From: Hippophae tibetana
Lineage: Eukaryota > Streptophyta > Magnoliopsida > Rosales > Elaeagnaceae
Length of the DNA: 64,000 bases
Assembly: GCA_037013495.1 (NCBI GenBank)
Contig: CM072805.1
Location: 10,202,601-10,266,600 of the forward strand
Direction of reading: 5' to 3'
Part shown: in pieces, positions 1-9,962 of the stretch
How the letters are laid out: each line of letters opens with the position of its first letter
Numbering within the stretch: position 1 is the first letter of the stretch
Translations under genes and position numbers: made by a program
The notes under the pieces: model-generated
What the model saw: the letters and a program-made list of their open reading frames with translations, nothing else
Told to the model about the DNA's origin: nothing
Database searches by the model: none

Positions 1-8
1 TATATGTT

Positions 9-45
9 TCAACCATTTATTGATATGAAGTCAATTTATGGTTGA
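9..45. other. 37-bp imperfect inverted repeat at the start of each monomer
   Basis: Left arm TCAACCAT (9-16) pairs with ATGGTTGA (38-45), and inner arm ATTGA (19-23) pairs with TCAAT (31-35). A TT/TT mismatch separates the two stems, and a 7-base loop TATGAAG lies at the centre. The symmetric layout recurs in most monomers. In those reading CCATTAATTG (for example near 4,990, 17,090 and 37,010) one mismatch becomes an A-T pair, giving 14 paired positions out of 15. Monomers with GGTTAAG lose the outermost pair. Dyads able to extrude as hairpins have been described in centromeric satellites that lack a CENP-B box; a structural role here is only an inference. Confidence 0.8.
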
Positions 46-312
46 GAAAAGTCCCTAATCATGAATTTAACATTACACAATTAGGAATAAGAAGATTTGA
101 CCTTAAGAAACTGATATGACAAAATTGAATACACCGTATTGTTAATATTAGTTCATTTAAATGGTACATATTTGACTCAAATTACAATAAATATAGTATA
201 TGTAAATATACACCTCAATTTCTATTCTTATCAAATAAATAGTCTATCTATGGTTTACAAAAATCGATAGCCATAATTTTAACATTAAACAATTGAGAGA
301 AAGTAAATATAA
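27..312. repeat. Internal duplication inside the monomer (left and right blocks, 212 bp apart)
   Basis: The left block (about 27-100) and right block (about 239-312) are diverged copies. Aligned at a 212-bp shift they share AGTCaATtTATGG against AGTCtATcTATGG, then GTTGAgAAAA against GTTgACAAAA, then CATAAtcaTGAATTTAACATT against CATAATTTTAACATT, then ACACAATTgGGA against AAACAATTGAGA (lower case marks differences). From the right block to the next monomer's left block is 143 bp. Monomers therefore consist of unequal 212 + 143 bp segments that share one ancestor. The central TGACAAAATTGAATA segment (117-) and the TTAAAAAATTGAATTAA tail resemble the same motif more weakly. The numbers 212 and 143 are close to 3 and 2 times 71, but the actual spacings of the related motifs (74, 56, 81, 62 and 82) are uneven. 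Confidence 0.75.
196..211. other. 16-bp perfect inverted repeat in the TA-rich centre
   Basis: GTATAT (196-201) and ATATAC (206-211) are exact reverse complements around the loop GTAA. It is present in nearly every monomer with the CACCTC module. In monomers with AACGTTAG the last base pair is lost (ATATAA). This is the site of the two clearest length changes in the array: the 10-bp expansion in the monomer at 5,339-5,704 and a 2-bp loss near 16,200. A few copies carry ACTATATG instead of AGTATATG (near 7,669, 53,535, 60,291 and 63,138), which leaves the arms largely intact. Confidence 0.7.
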
Positions 313-711
313 CGCTAAAATATTGAATTAAATATTACAAATGCAAATATTACCCTTATAATTTCAACCATTGATTGATATGAAGTCAATTTATGGTTAA
401 GAAAAGTCCATAATCATGAATTTAAAATTACACAATTGGGAATTAGAAGATTCGACCTTAACATAGTGATATGACAAAATTGAATACACCGTATTGTTAA
501 TATTAGTTCATTTGAAGGGTACATATTTGACTCAAATTCAAATAAATGTAGTATATGTAAATATACACCTCAATTTCTATTCTTATCAAATAAATAGTCT
601 ATCTATGGTTGACAAAAATCGATAACCATTATTTTAACATTAAACAATTGAGATAAAGTAAATCTAACGTTAAAATATTGAATTAAATATTAAAAATGCA
701 AATATGCCCCT

Positions 712-3700
712 TATAATTTCAACCATTGATTGATATGAGGTAAATTTATGGTTGAGAAAAGTCCATAATCATGAATTTAACATTACACAATTGGGATTCA
801 GAAGATTCGACCTTAACATACTGATATGACAAAATTGAATACACAGTATTGTTAATATTAGTTCATTTGAATTGTCCATATTTGACTCAAATTCAAATAA
901 ATATAGTATATGTAAATATAAACGTTAGTTTCTATTATTATCAAATAAATAGTCGATCTATCATTGAAAAAATTCGATAGCTATAATTTTACCATTAAAT
1001 AATTGAGTTAAATTAAACCTAAGGTTAAAAAATTGAATTAAATAATGCAAATGCAAATATGCACCTTATATGTTTCAACCATTTATTGATATGAAGTCAA
1101 TTTATGGTTGAGAAAAGTCCATAATCATGAATTTAACATTACAGAATTGGGATTTAGAAGATTCGACCTTAACATACTAATATGATAAAATTGAATACAC
1201 CGTATTGTTAATATTAGTTCATTTGAATGGTCCATATTTGACTCAAATTCAAATAAATATAGTATATGTAAATATAAACGTTAGTTTCTATTATTATCAA
1301 ATAATTAGTCGATCTATCTTTGAAACAATTCGATAGCCATAATTTTAACATTAAATAATTGAGATAAAGTAAATCTAAGGTTAAAAAATTGAATTAAATA
1401 ATACAAATGCAAATATGCACCTTATATGTTTCAACCATTTATTGATATGAAGTCAATTTATGGTTGAGAAAAGTCCATAATCATGAATTTAACATTACAC
1501 AATTGGGATTTAGAAGATTCGACCTTAACATACTGATATGACAAAATTGAATACACAGTATTGTTAATATTAGTTCATTTGAATTGTCCATATTTGAGTC
1601 AAATTCAAATAAATATAGTATATGTAAATATACACATTAGTTTCTATTCTTATCAAATAAATAGTCTATCTATGGTTGACAAAAATCGATAACCATAATT
1701 TTAACATTAAACAATTGAGATAAACTAAATCTAACGTTAAAAAATTGAATTAAATAATACAAATGCAAATATGCACCTTATATGTTTCAACCATTTATTG
1801 ATATGAAGTCAATTTATGGTTGAGAAAAGTCCATAATCATGAATTTAACATTACACAATTGGGATTGAGAAGATTCGACCTTAACATACTAATATGATAA
1901 AATTGAATACACCGTATTGTTAATATTAGTTCATTTGAATGGTCCATATTTGACTCAAATTCAAATAAATATAGTATATGTAAATATACACCTCAATTTC
2001 TATTCTTATCAAATAAATAGTCTATCTATGGTTGACAAAAATCGGTAGCCATAATTTTAACATTAAACAATTGAGAGAAAGTAAATCTAACGCTAAAATA
2101 TTGAATTAAATATTACAAATGCAAATATTACCCTTATTATTTCAACCATTGATTGATATGAAGTCAATTTATGGTTAAGAAAAGTCCATAATCATGAATT
2201 TAACATTACACAATTGGGAATTAGAAGATTCGACCTTAACATAGTGATATGACAAAATTGAATACACCGTATTGTTAATATTAGTTCATTTGAAGGGTAC
2301 ATATTTGACTCAAATTCAAATAAATATAGTATATGAAAATATACACCTCAATTTATATTCTTATCAAATAAATAGTCTATCTATGGTTGACAAAAATCGA
2401 TAACCATAATTTTAACATTAAACAATTGAGATAAAGTAAATCTAACGTTAAAATATTGAATTAAATATTAAAAATGCAAATATGCCCCTTATAATTTCAA
2501 CCATTGATTGATATGAGGTAAATTTGTGGTTGAGAAAAGTTCATAATCATGAATTTAACATTACACAATTGGGATTTAGAAGATTCGACCTTAACATACT
2601 GATATGACAAAATTGAATACACAGTATTGTTAATATTAGTTCATTTGAATTGTCCATATTTGAGTCAAATTCAAATAAATATAGTATATGTAAATATAAA
2701 CGTTAGTTTCTATTATTATCAAATAAATAGTCGATCTATCATTGAAAAAATTCGATAGCTATAATTTTACCATTAAATAATTGAGTTAAATTAAACCTAA
2801 GGTTAAAAAATTGAATTAAATAATGCAAATGCAAATATGCACCTTATATGTTTCAACCATTTATTGATATGAAGTCAATTTATGGTTGAGAAAAGTCCAT
2901 AATCATGAATTTAACATTACACAATTGGGAATTAGGAGATTCGACCTTAAGATACTGATATGACAAAATTGAATACACCGTATTGTTAATATTAGTTCAT
3001 TTGAAGGGTACATATTTGACTCAAATTCAAATAAATATAGTATATGTAAATATACACCTCAATTTCTATTCTTATCAAATAAATAGTCTATCTATGGTTG
3101 ACAAAAATCGATAACCATTATTTTAACATTAAACAATTGAGATAAAGTAAATCTAACGTTAAAATATTGAATTAAATATTAAAAATGCAAATATGCCCCT
3201 TATAATTTCAACCATTGATTGATATGAGGTAAATTTGTGGTTCAGAAAAGTTCATAATCATGAATTTAACATTACACAATTGGGATTTAGAAGATTCGAC
3301 CTTAACATACTGATATGACAAAATTGAATACACAGTATTGTTAATATTAGTTCATTTGAATTGTCCATATTTGAGTCAAATTCAAATAAATATAGTATAT
3401 GTAAATATAAACGTTAGTTTCTATTATTATCAAATAAATAGTCGATCTATCATTGAAAAAATTCGATAGCTATAATTTTACCATTAAATAATTGAGTTAA
3501 ATTAAACCTAAGGTTAAAAAATTGAATTAAATAATGCAAATGCAAATATGCACCTTATATGTTTCAACCATTTATTGATATGAAGTCAATTTATGGTTGA
3601 GAAAAGTCCATAATCATGAATTTAACATTACAGAATTGGGATTTAGAAGATTCGACCTTAACATACTAATATGATAAAATTGAATACACCGTATTGTTAA

Positions 3701-4920
3701 TATTAGTTCATTTGAATGGTCCATATTTGACTCAAATTCAAATAAATATAGTATATGTAAATATAAACGTTAGTTTCTATTATTATCAAATAATTAGTCG
3801 ATCTATCTTTGAAACAATTCGATAGCCATAATTTTAACATTAAATAATTGAGATAAAGTAAATCTAAGGTTAAAAAATTGAATTAAATAATACAAATGCA
3901 AATATGCACCTTATATGTTTCAACCATTTATTGATATGAAGTCAATTTATGGTTGAGAAAAGTCCATAATCATGAATTTAACATTACACAATTGGGATTT
4001 AGAAGATTCGACCATAACATACTGATATGACAAAATTGAATACACAGTATTGTTAATATTAGTTCATTTGAATTGTCCATATTTGAGTCAAATTCAAATA
4101 AATATAGTATATGTAAATATACACATTAATTTCTATTCTTATCAAATAAATAGTCTATCTATGGTTGACAAAAATCGATAACCATAATTTTAACATTAAA
4201 CAATTGAGATAAACTAAATCTAACGTTAAAAAATTGAATTAAATAATACAAATGCAAATATGCACCTTATATGTTTCAACCATTTATTGATATGAAGCCA
4301 ATTTATGGTTGAGAAAAGTCCATAATCATGAATTTAACATTACACAATTGGGATTGAGAAGATTCGACCTTAACATACTAATATGATAAAATTGAATACA
4401 CCGTATTGTTAATATTAGTTCATTTGAATGGTCCATATTTGACTCAAATTCAAATAAATATAGTATATGTAAATATACACCTCAATTTCTATTCTTATCA
4501 AATAAATAGTCTATCTATGGTTGACAAAAATCGGTAGCCATAATTTTAACATTAAACAATTGAGAGAAAGTAAATCTAACGCTAAAATATTGAATTAAAT
4601 ATTACAAAGGCAAATATTACCCTTATTATTTCAACCATTGATTGATATGAAGTCAATTTATGGTTAAGAAAAGTCCATAATCATGAATTTAACATTACAC
4701 AATTGGGAATTAGAAGATTCGACCTTAACATAGTGATATGACAAAATTGAATACACCGTATTGTTAATATTAGTTCATTTGAAGGGTACATATTTGACTC
4801 AAATTCAAATAAATATAGTATATGAAAATATACACCTCAATTTATATTCTTATCAAATAAATAGTCTATCTATGGTTGACAAAAATCGATAACCATAATT
4901 TTAACATTAAACAATTGAGA
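712..4920. repeat. 7-monomer higher-order repeat, about 2,489 bp, 1.7 copies
   Basis: Within block A, monomers 3-7 (712-about 2,430) recur as monomers 10-14 (about 3,201-4,920) at a shift of about 2,489 bp. The order of types is the same: a GATATGAGGTAAATTT start with CATTGAAAAAATTCGATAGC, then ACAGAATTGGG with ATAATTAGTCG, then CACAGTATTG with TACACATTA, then GGGATTGAG with ATCGGTAGCC, then the TATATGAAAAT copy. The copies part near 4,925, where the second takes the AAATTAAATCTAACG and TACCCTTATAATTTC form instead of AAAGTAAATC and GCCCC. The same structure is carried along in block A copy 2. Confidence 0.75.
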
Positions 4921-5338
4921 TAAATTAAATCTAACGTTAAAATATTGAATTAAATATTACAAATGCAAATATTACCCTTATAATTTCAACCATTAATTGA
5001 TATGAAGTCAATTTATGGTTGAGAAAAGTCCATAATCATGAATTTAACATTACACAATTGGGATTTAGAAGATTCGACCTTAACATACTAATATGATAAA
5101 ATTGAATACACCGTATTGTTAATATTAGTTCATTTGAATGGTCCATATTTGACACAAATTCAAATAAATATAGTATATGTAAATATAAACGTTAGTTTCT
5201 ATTATTATCAAATAAATAGTCGATCTCTCTTTGAAACAATTCTATAGCCATAATTTTAACATTAAATAATTGAGATAAATTAAACCTAAGGTTAAAAAAT
5301 TGAATTAAATAATACAAATACAAATATGCACCTTATAT

Positions 5339-5704
5339 GTTTCAACCATTTATTGATATGAAGTCAATTTATGGTTGAGAAAAGTCCATAATCATTAATT
5401 TAACATTACACAATTGGGATTTAGAATATTCGACCTTAACATAGTGATATGACAAAATTGAATACACCGTATTGTTAATATTAGTTCATTTGAATGGTCC
5501 ATATTTGACTCAAATTCAAATAAATATAGTATATATATGTATATGTAAATATACACCTCAATTTCTATTCTTATCAAATAAATAGTCGATCTATCTTTGA
5601 CAAAAATCGATAACCATAATTTTAACATTAAACAATTGAGATAAATTAAATCTAACGTTAAAAAATTGAATTAAATAATACAAATGCAAATATGCACCTT
5701 ATAT
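5339..5704. repeat. Over-long monomer (366 bp) with a TA expansion
   Basis: The distance between boundary markers here is 366 bp instead of 356. The extra 10 bp lie at about 5,529-5,548, where the usual TATAGTATATGTAAATA reads as an extended run of TA with an extra TGTATATG. This is the dyad of the reference monomer, so slippage or hairpin-linked expansion is a natural explanation. The monomer is missing from the second copy of block A, where 15,301 continues directly with what follows 5,705. It was therefore either inserted here or deleted there. A 77-codon open frame on the minus strand through this monomer is a by-product of the TA run (repeated Tyr-Ile) and not a gene. Confidence 0.9.
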
Positions 5705-6400
5705 GTTTCAACCATTTATTGATATGAAGTCAATTTATGGTTGAGAAAAGTTCATAATCATGAATTTAACATTACACAATTGGGATTTAGAATATTCGAC
5801 CTTAACATACTGATATGACAAAATTGAATACACCGTATTGTTAATATTAGTTCATTTGAATGGTCCATATTTGACTCAAATTCAAATAAATATAGTATAT
5901 GTAAATATACACCTCAATTTCTATTCTTATCAAATAAATAGTCTATCTATGGTTGACAAAAATCGGTAGCCATAATTTTAACATTAAACAATTGAGAGAA
6001 AGTAAATCTAACGCTAAAATATTGAATTAAATATTACAAATGCAAATATTACCCTTATTATTTCAACGATTGATTGATATGAAGTCAATTTATGGTTAAG
6101 AAAAGTCCATAATCATGAATTTAACATTACACAATTGGGAATTAGAAGATTCGACCTTAACATAGTGATATGACAAAATTGAATACACCGTATTGTTAAT
6201 ATTAGTTCATTTGAAGGGTACATATTTGACTCAAATTCAAATAAATATAGTATATGTAAATATACACCTCAATTTATATTCTTATCAAATAAATAGTCTA
6301 TCTATGGTTGACAAAAATCGATAACCATAATTTTAACATTAAACAATTGAGATAAATTAAATCTAACGTTAAAATATTGAATTAAATATTACAAATGCAA
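5705..6400. repeat. Two monomers shared with 15,301-15,996
   Basis: These continue the block A duplication after the 366-bp monomer, now at a shift of 9,596 bp (9,962 minus 366). Shared marks are GAAAAGTTCATAATC and GATTTAGAATATTCG in the first monomer and TACCCTTATTATTTC before the second. The match ends near 6,400, where this copy has TACCCTTATAATTTC and the other has GCACCTTATATGTTTC. Private change here: CAACGATTG instead of CAACCATTG near 6,066. Confidence 0.8.
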
Positions 6401-9400
6401 ATATTACCCTTATAATTTCAACCATTAATTGATATGAAGTCAATTTATGGTTGAGAAAAGTCCATAATCATGAATTTAACATTACACAATTGGGATTTAG
6501 AAGATTCGACCTTAACATACTAATATGATAAAATTGAATACACCGTATTGTTAATATCAGTTCATTTGAATGGTCCATATTTGACACAAATTCAAATAAA
6601 TATAGTATATGTAAATATAAACGTTAGTTTCTATTATTATCAAATAAATAGTCGATGTCTCTTTGAAACAATTCTATAGCCATAATTTTAACATTAAATA
6701 ATTGAGATAAATTAAACCTAAGGTTAAAAAATTGAATTAAATAATACAAATACAAATATGCACTTTATATGTTTCAACCATTTATTGATATGAAGTCAAT
6801 TTATGGTTGAGAAAAGTCCATAATCATGAATTTAACATTACACAATTGGGATTGAGAAGATTCGACCTTAACATACTAATATGATAAAATTGAATACACC
6901 GTATTGTTAATATTAGTTCATTTGAATGGTCCATATTTGACTCAAATTCAAATAAATATAGTATATGTAAATATACACCTCAATTTCTATTCTTATCAAA
7001 TAAATAGTCTATCTATGGTTGACAAAAATCGATAGCCATAATTTTAACATTAAACAATTGAGAGAAAGTAAATCTAACGTTAAAATATTGAATTAAATAT
7101 TACAAATGCCAATATTACCCTTATAATTTCAACCATTGATTGATATGAAGTCAATTTATGGATAAAAAAGTCCATAATCATTAATTTAACATTACACAAT
7201 TGGGAATTAGAAGATTCGACCTTAACATAGTGATATGACAATATTGAATACACCGTATTGTTAATATTAATTCATTTGAAGGGTACATATTTGACTCAAA
7301 TTCAAATAAATATAGTATATGTAAATATACAAGTCAATTTCTATTCTTATCAAATAAATAGTCTATCTATGGTTGACAAAAATCGATAACCATAATTTTA
7401 ATATTAAACAATTGAGATAAAGTAAATCTAACGTTATAATATTGAATTAAATATTACAAATGCAAATATGCCCCTTATAATTTCAACCATTGATTGATAT
7501 GAGGTCAATTTATGGTTCAGAAAAGTCCATAATCATGAAGTTAACATTACACAATTGGGATTTAGAAGATTCGACCTTAACATACTGATATGACAAAATT
7601 GAATACACCGTATTGTTAATATTAGTTCATTTGAATGGTCCATATTTGACACAAATTCAAATAAATATACTATATGTAAATATAAACGTTAGTTTTTATT
7701 ATTATCAAATAAATAGTCGATCTATCTTTGTAACAATTCGATAGCCATAATTTTAACATTAAATAATTGAGTTAAATTAAACCTAAGGTGAAAAAATTGA
7801 ATTAAATAATGCAAATGCAAATATCCACCTTATATGTTTCAACCATTTATTGATATGAAGTCAATTTATGGTTGAAAAAAGTCCATAATCATGAATTTAA
7901 CATTACACAATTAGGAATAAGAAGATTTGACCTTAAGAAACTGATATTACAAAATTGAATACACCGTATTGTTAATATTAGTTCATTTGAATGGTACATA
8001 TTTGACTCAAATTACAGTAAATATAGTATATGTAAATATACACCTCAATTTCTATTCTTATCAAATAAATAGTCTATCTATGGTTGACAAAAATCGGTAG
8101 CCATAATTTTAACATTAAACAATTGAGAGAAAGTAAATCTAACGCTAAAATATTGAATTAAATATTACAAATGCAAATATTACCCTTATTATTTCAACCA
8201 TTGATTGATATGAAGTCAATTTATGCTTAAGAAAAGTCCATAATCATGAATTTAACATTACACAATTGGGAATTAGAAGATTCGACCTTAAGAAACTGAT
8301 ATGACAAAATTGAATACACCGTATTGTTAATATTAGTTCGTTTGAATGGTCCATATTTGACTCAAATTCAAATAAATATAGTATATGTAAATATACACCT
8401 CAATTTCTATTCTTATCAAATAAATAGTCTATCTATGGTTTACAAAAATCGATAGCCATAATTCTAACATTAAACAATTGAGAGAAAGTAAATCTAACGT
8501 TAAAATATTGAATTAAATATTACAAATGCAAATATTACCCTTATAATTTCAACCATTGATTGATATGAAGTCAATTTATGGTTAAAAAAAGTCCATAATC
8601 ATTAATTTAACATTACACAATTGAGAATTAGAAGATTCAACCTTAACATAGTCATATGACAATATTGAATACACCGTATTGTTAATATTAGTTTATTTGA
8701 AGGGTACATATTTGACTCAAATTCAAATAAATATAGTATATGTAAATATACACCTCAATTTCTATTCTTATCAAATAAATAGTCTATCTATGGTTGACAA
8801 AAATCGATAACCATAATTTTAACATTAAACAATTGAGATAAAGTAAATCTAACGTTAAAATATTGAATTAAATATTACAAATGCAAATATACCCCTTATA
8901 ATTTCAACCATTGATTGATATGAGGTCAATTTATGGTTGAGAAAAATCCATAATCATGAATTTAACATTACACAATTGGGATTTAGAAGATTCGACCTTA
9001 ACATACTGATATGACAAAATTGAATACACCGTATTGCTAATATTAGTTCATTTGAATGGTCCATATTTGACTCAAATTAAAATAAATATAGTATATGTAA
9101 ATATAAACGTTAGTTTCAATTATTATCAAATAATTAGTCGATCTATCTTTGAAACAATTCGATAGCCATAATTTTAACATTAAATAATTGAGTTAAATTA
9201 AACCTAAGGTTAAAAAATTGAATTAAATAATGCAAATGCAAATATCCACCTTATATGTTTCAACCATTTATTGATATGAAGTCAATTTATGGTTGAAAAA
9301 AGTCCATAATCATGAATTTAACATTACACAATTAGGAATAAGAAGATTTGACCTTAAGAAACTGATATGACAAAATTGAATACACCGTATTGTTAATATT

Positions 9401-9962
9401 AGTTTATTTGAATGGTACATATTTGACTCAAATTATAGTAAATATAGTATATGTAAATATACACCTCAATTTCTATTCTTATCAAATAAATAGTCTATCT
9501 ATGGTTTACAAAAATTGATAGCCATAATTTTAACATTAAACAATTGAGAGAAAGTAAATCTAACGCTAAAATATTGAATTAAATATTACAAATGCAAATA
9601 TTACCCTTATAATTTCAACCATTGATTGATATGAAGTCAATTTATGGTTAAGAAAAGTCCATAATCATGAATTTAACATTACACAATTGGGATTGAGAAG
9701 ATTCGACCTTAACATACTAATATGATAAAATTGAATACACCGTATTGTTAATATTAGTTCATTTGAATGGTCCATATTTGACTCAAATTCAAATAAATAT
9801 AGTATATGTAAATATACTCCTCAATTTCTATTCTTATCAAATAAATAGTCTATCTATGGTTGACAAAAATCGATAGCCATAATTTTAACATTAAATAATT
9901 GAGATAAGTTAAACCTAAGGTTAAAAAAATGAATTAAATAATACAAATGCAAATATGCACCT
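6401..9962. repeat. Ten monomers with a partial 4-monomer period (about 1,421 bp)
   Basis: This segment fills the gap between the two block A copies. Monomers starting near 7,127, 7,480 and 7,835 recur near 8,548, 8,903 and 9,258. Shared marks are AATCATTAATTTAAC, GATATGAGGTCAATT, AATATCCACC (7,820 and 9,241, shift 1,421) and ATTAGGAATAAG with TTTGACC. The last type is the same as the first monomer of block A, so this is the sequence from which block A copies lead in. The last monomer (about 9,610-9,962) carries TATACTCCTC and TTAAAAAAATG, forms seen again near 55.3 and 57.5 kb. Monomer 6,416-6,770 is a variant of 4,977-5,338 (CTCTTTGAAACAATTCTATAG). Confidence 0.75.

Larger units (their letters stand above)
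1..356. repeat. Reference monomer (first complete copy) and its parts
   Basis: This first full unit serves as a coordinate key. It starts at the boundary TATATGTTTC, and the next unit starts at 357 with TATAATTTC. In order it holds the long inverted repeat (9-45), a left block (27-100), a central block beginning TGACAAAATTGAATACACC (117-), the GGTACATATTTGACTC segment (162-178), a 16-bp dyad (196-211), the variable CACCTCAATTTC module (211-222), a right block related to the left one (239-312), and an A-rich tail ending TACCCTTATA. Two major versions of the 211-300 region exist across the array: CACCTCAATTTC with AGTCTATCTATGGTTGAC, and AACGTTAGTTTC with AGTCGATCTATCTTTGAA. The right ends also vary: GCACCTTATATG, TACCCTTATAAT, TACCCTTATTAT and GCCCCTTATAAT. 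These versions are the marks used below to follow individual monomers. Confidence 0.95.
1..5338. repeat. Block A, copy 1: 15 monomers
   Basis: Fifteen monomers whose order and private variants are repeated at 9,963-15,300 with a constant shift of 9,962 bp. Shared rare marks include CCCTAATC and ATTAGGAATAAG in the first monomer, AAATATAACGC near 308, TTTAAAATTACAC near 420, AAATGTAGTATATG near 545, the TATATGAAAAT variant near 2,333 and 4,823, and AATACAAATACAAATATG near 5,311. By eye I see only about 15 substitutions and no indel against the second copy. The block ends at the start of an over-long monomer that the second copy lacks. Confidence 0.85.

Noticed and set aside
91-110. Possible CENP-B box around ATTCGACC
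   Set aside because: The CENP-B core needs TTCG followed at fixed spacing by A and CGGG. After TTCG the monomer has ACCTTAACAT and no CGGG, so the box is absent.
196-215. TATA-box or promoter in TATAGTATATGTAAATA
   Set aside because: In DNA of about 77% A+T such words are expected often. No initiator, transcript or downstream gene is visible. Satellite transcription is possible but unsupported here.
5395-5628. 77-codon minus-strand open reading frame with a repeated Tyr-Ile stretch
   Set aside because: It lies within one satellite monomer. The Tyr-Ile run is the reverse reading of the expanded TA sequence, and the other three short open frames translate the same monomer region (MLKLWLS, KDRST). 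There is no codon bias, no start context and no conservation beyond that of the repeat.
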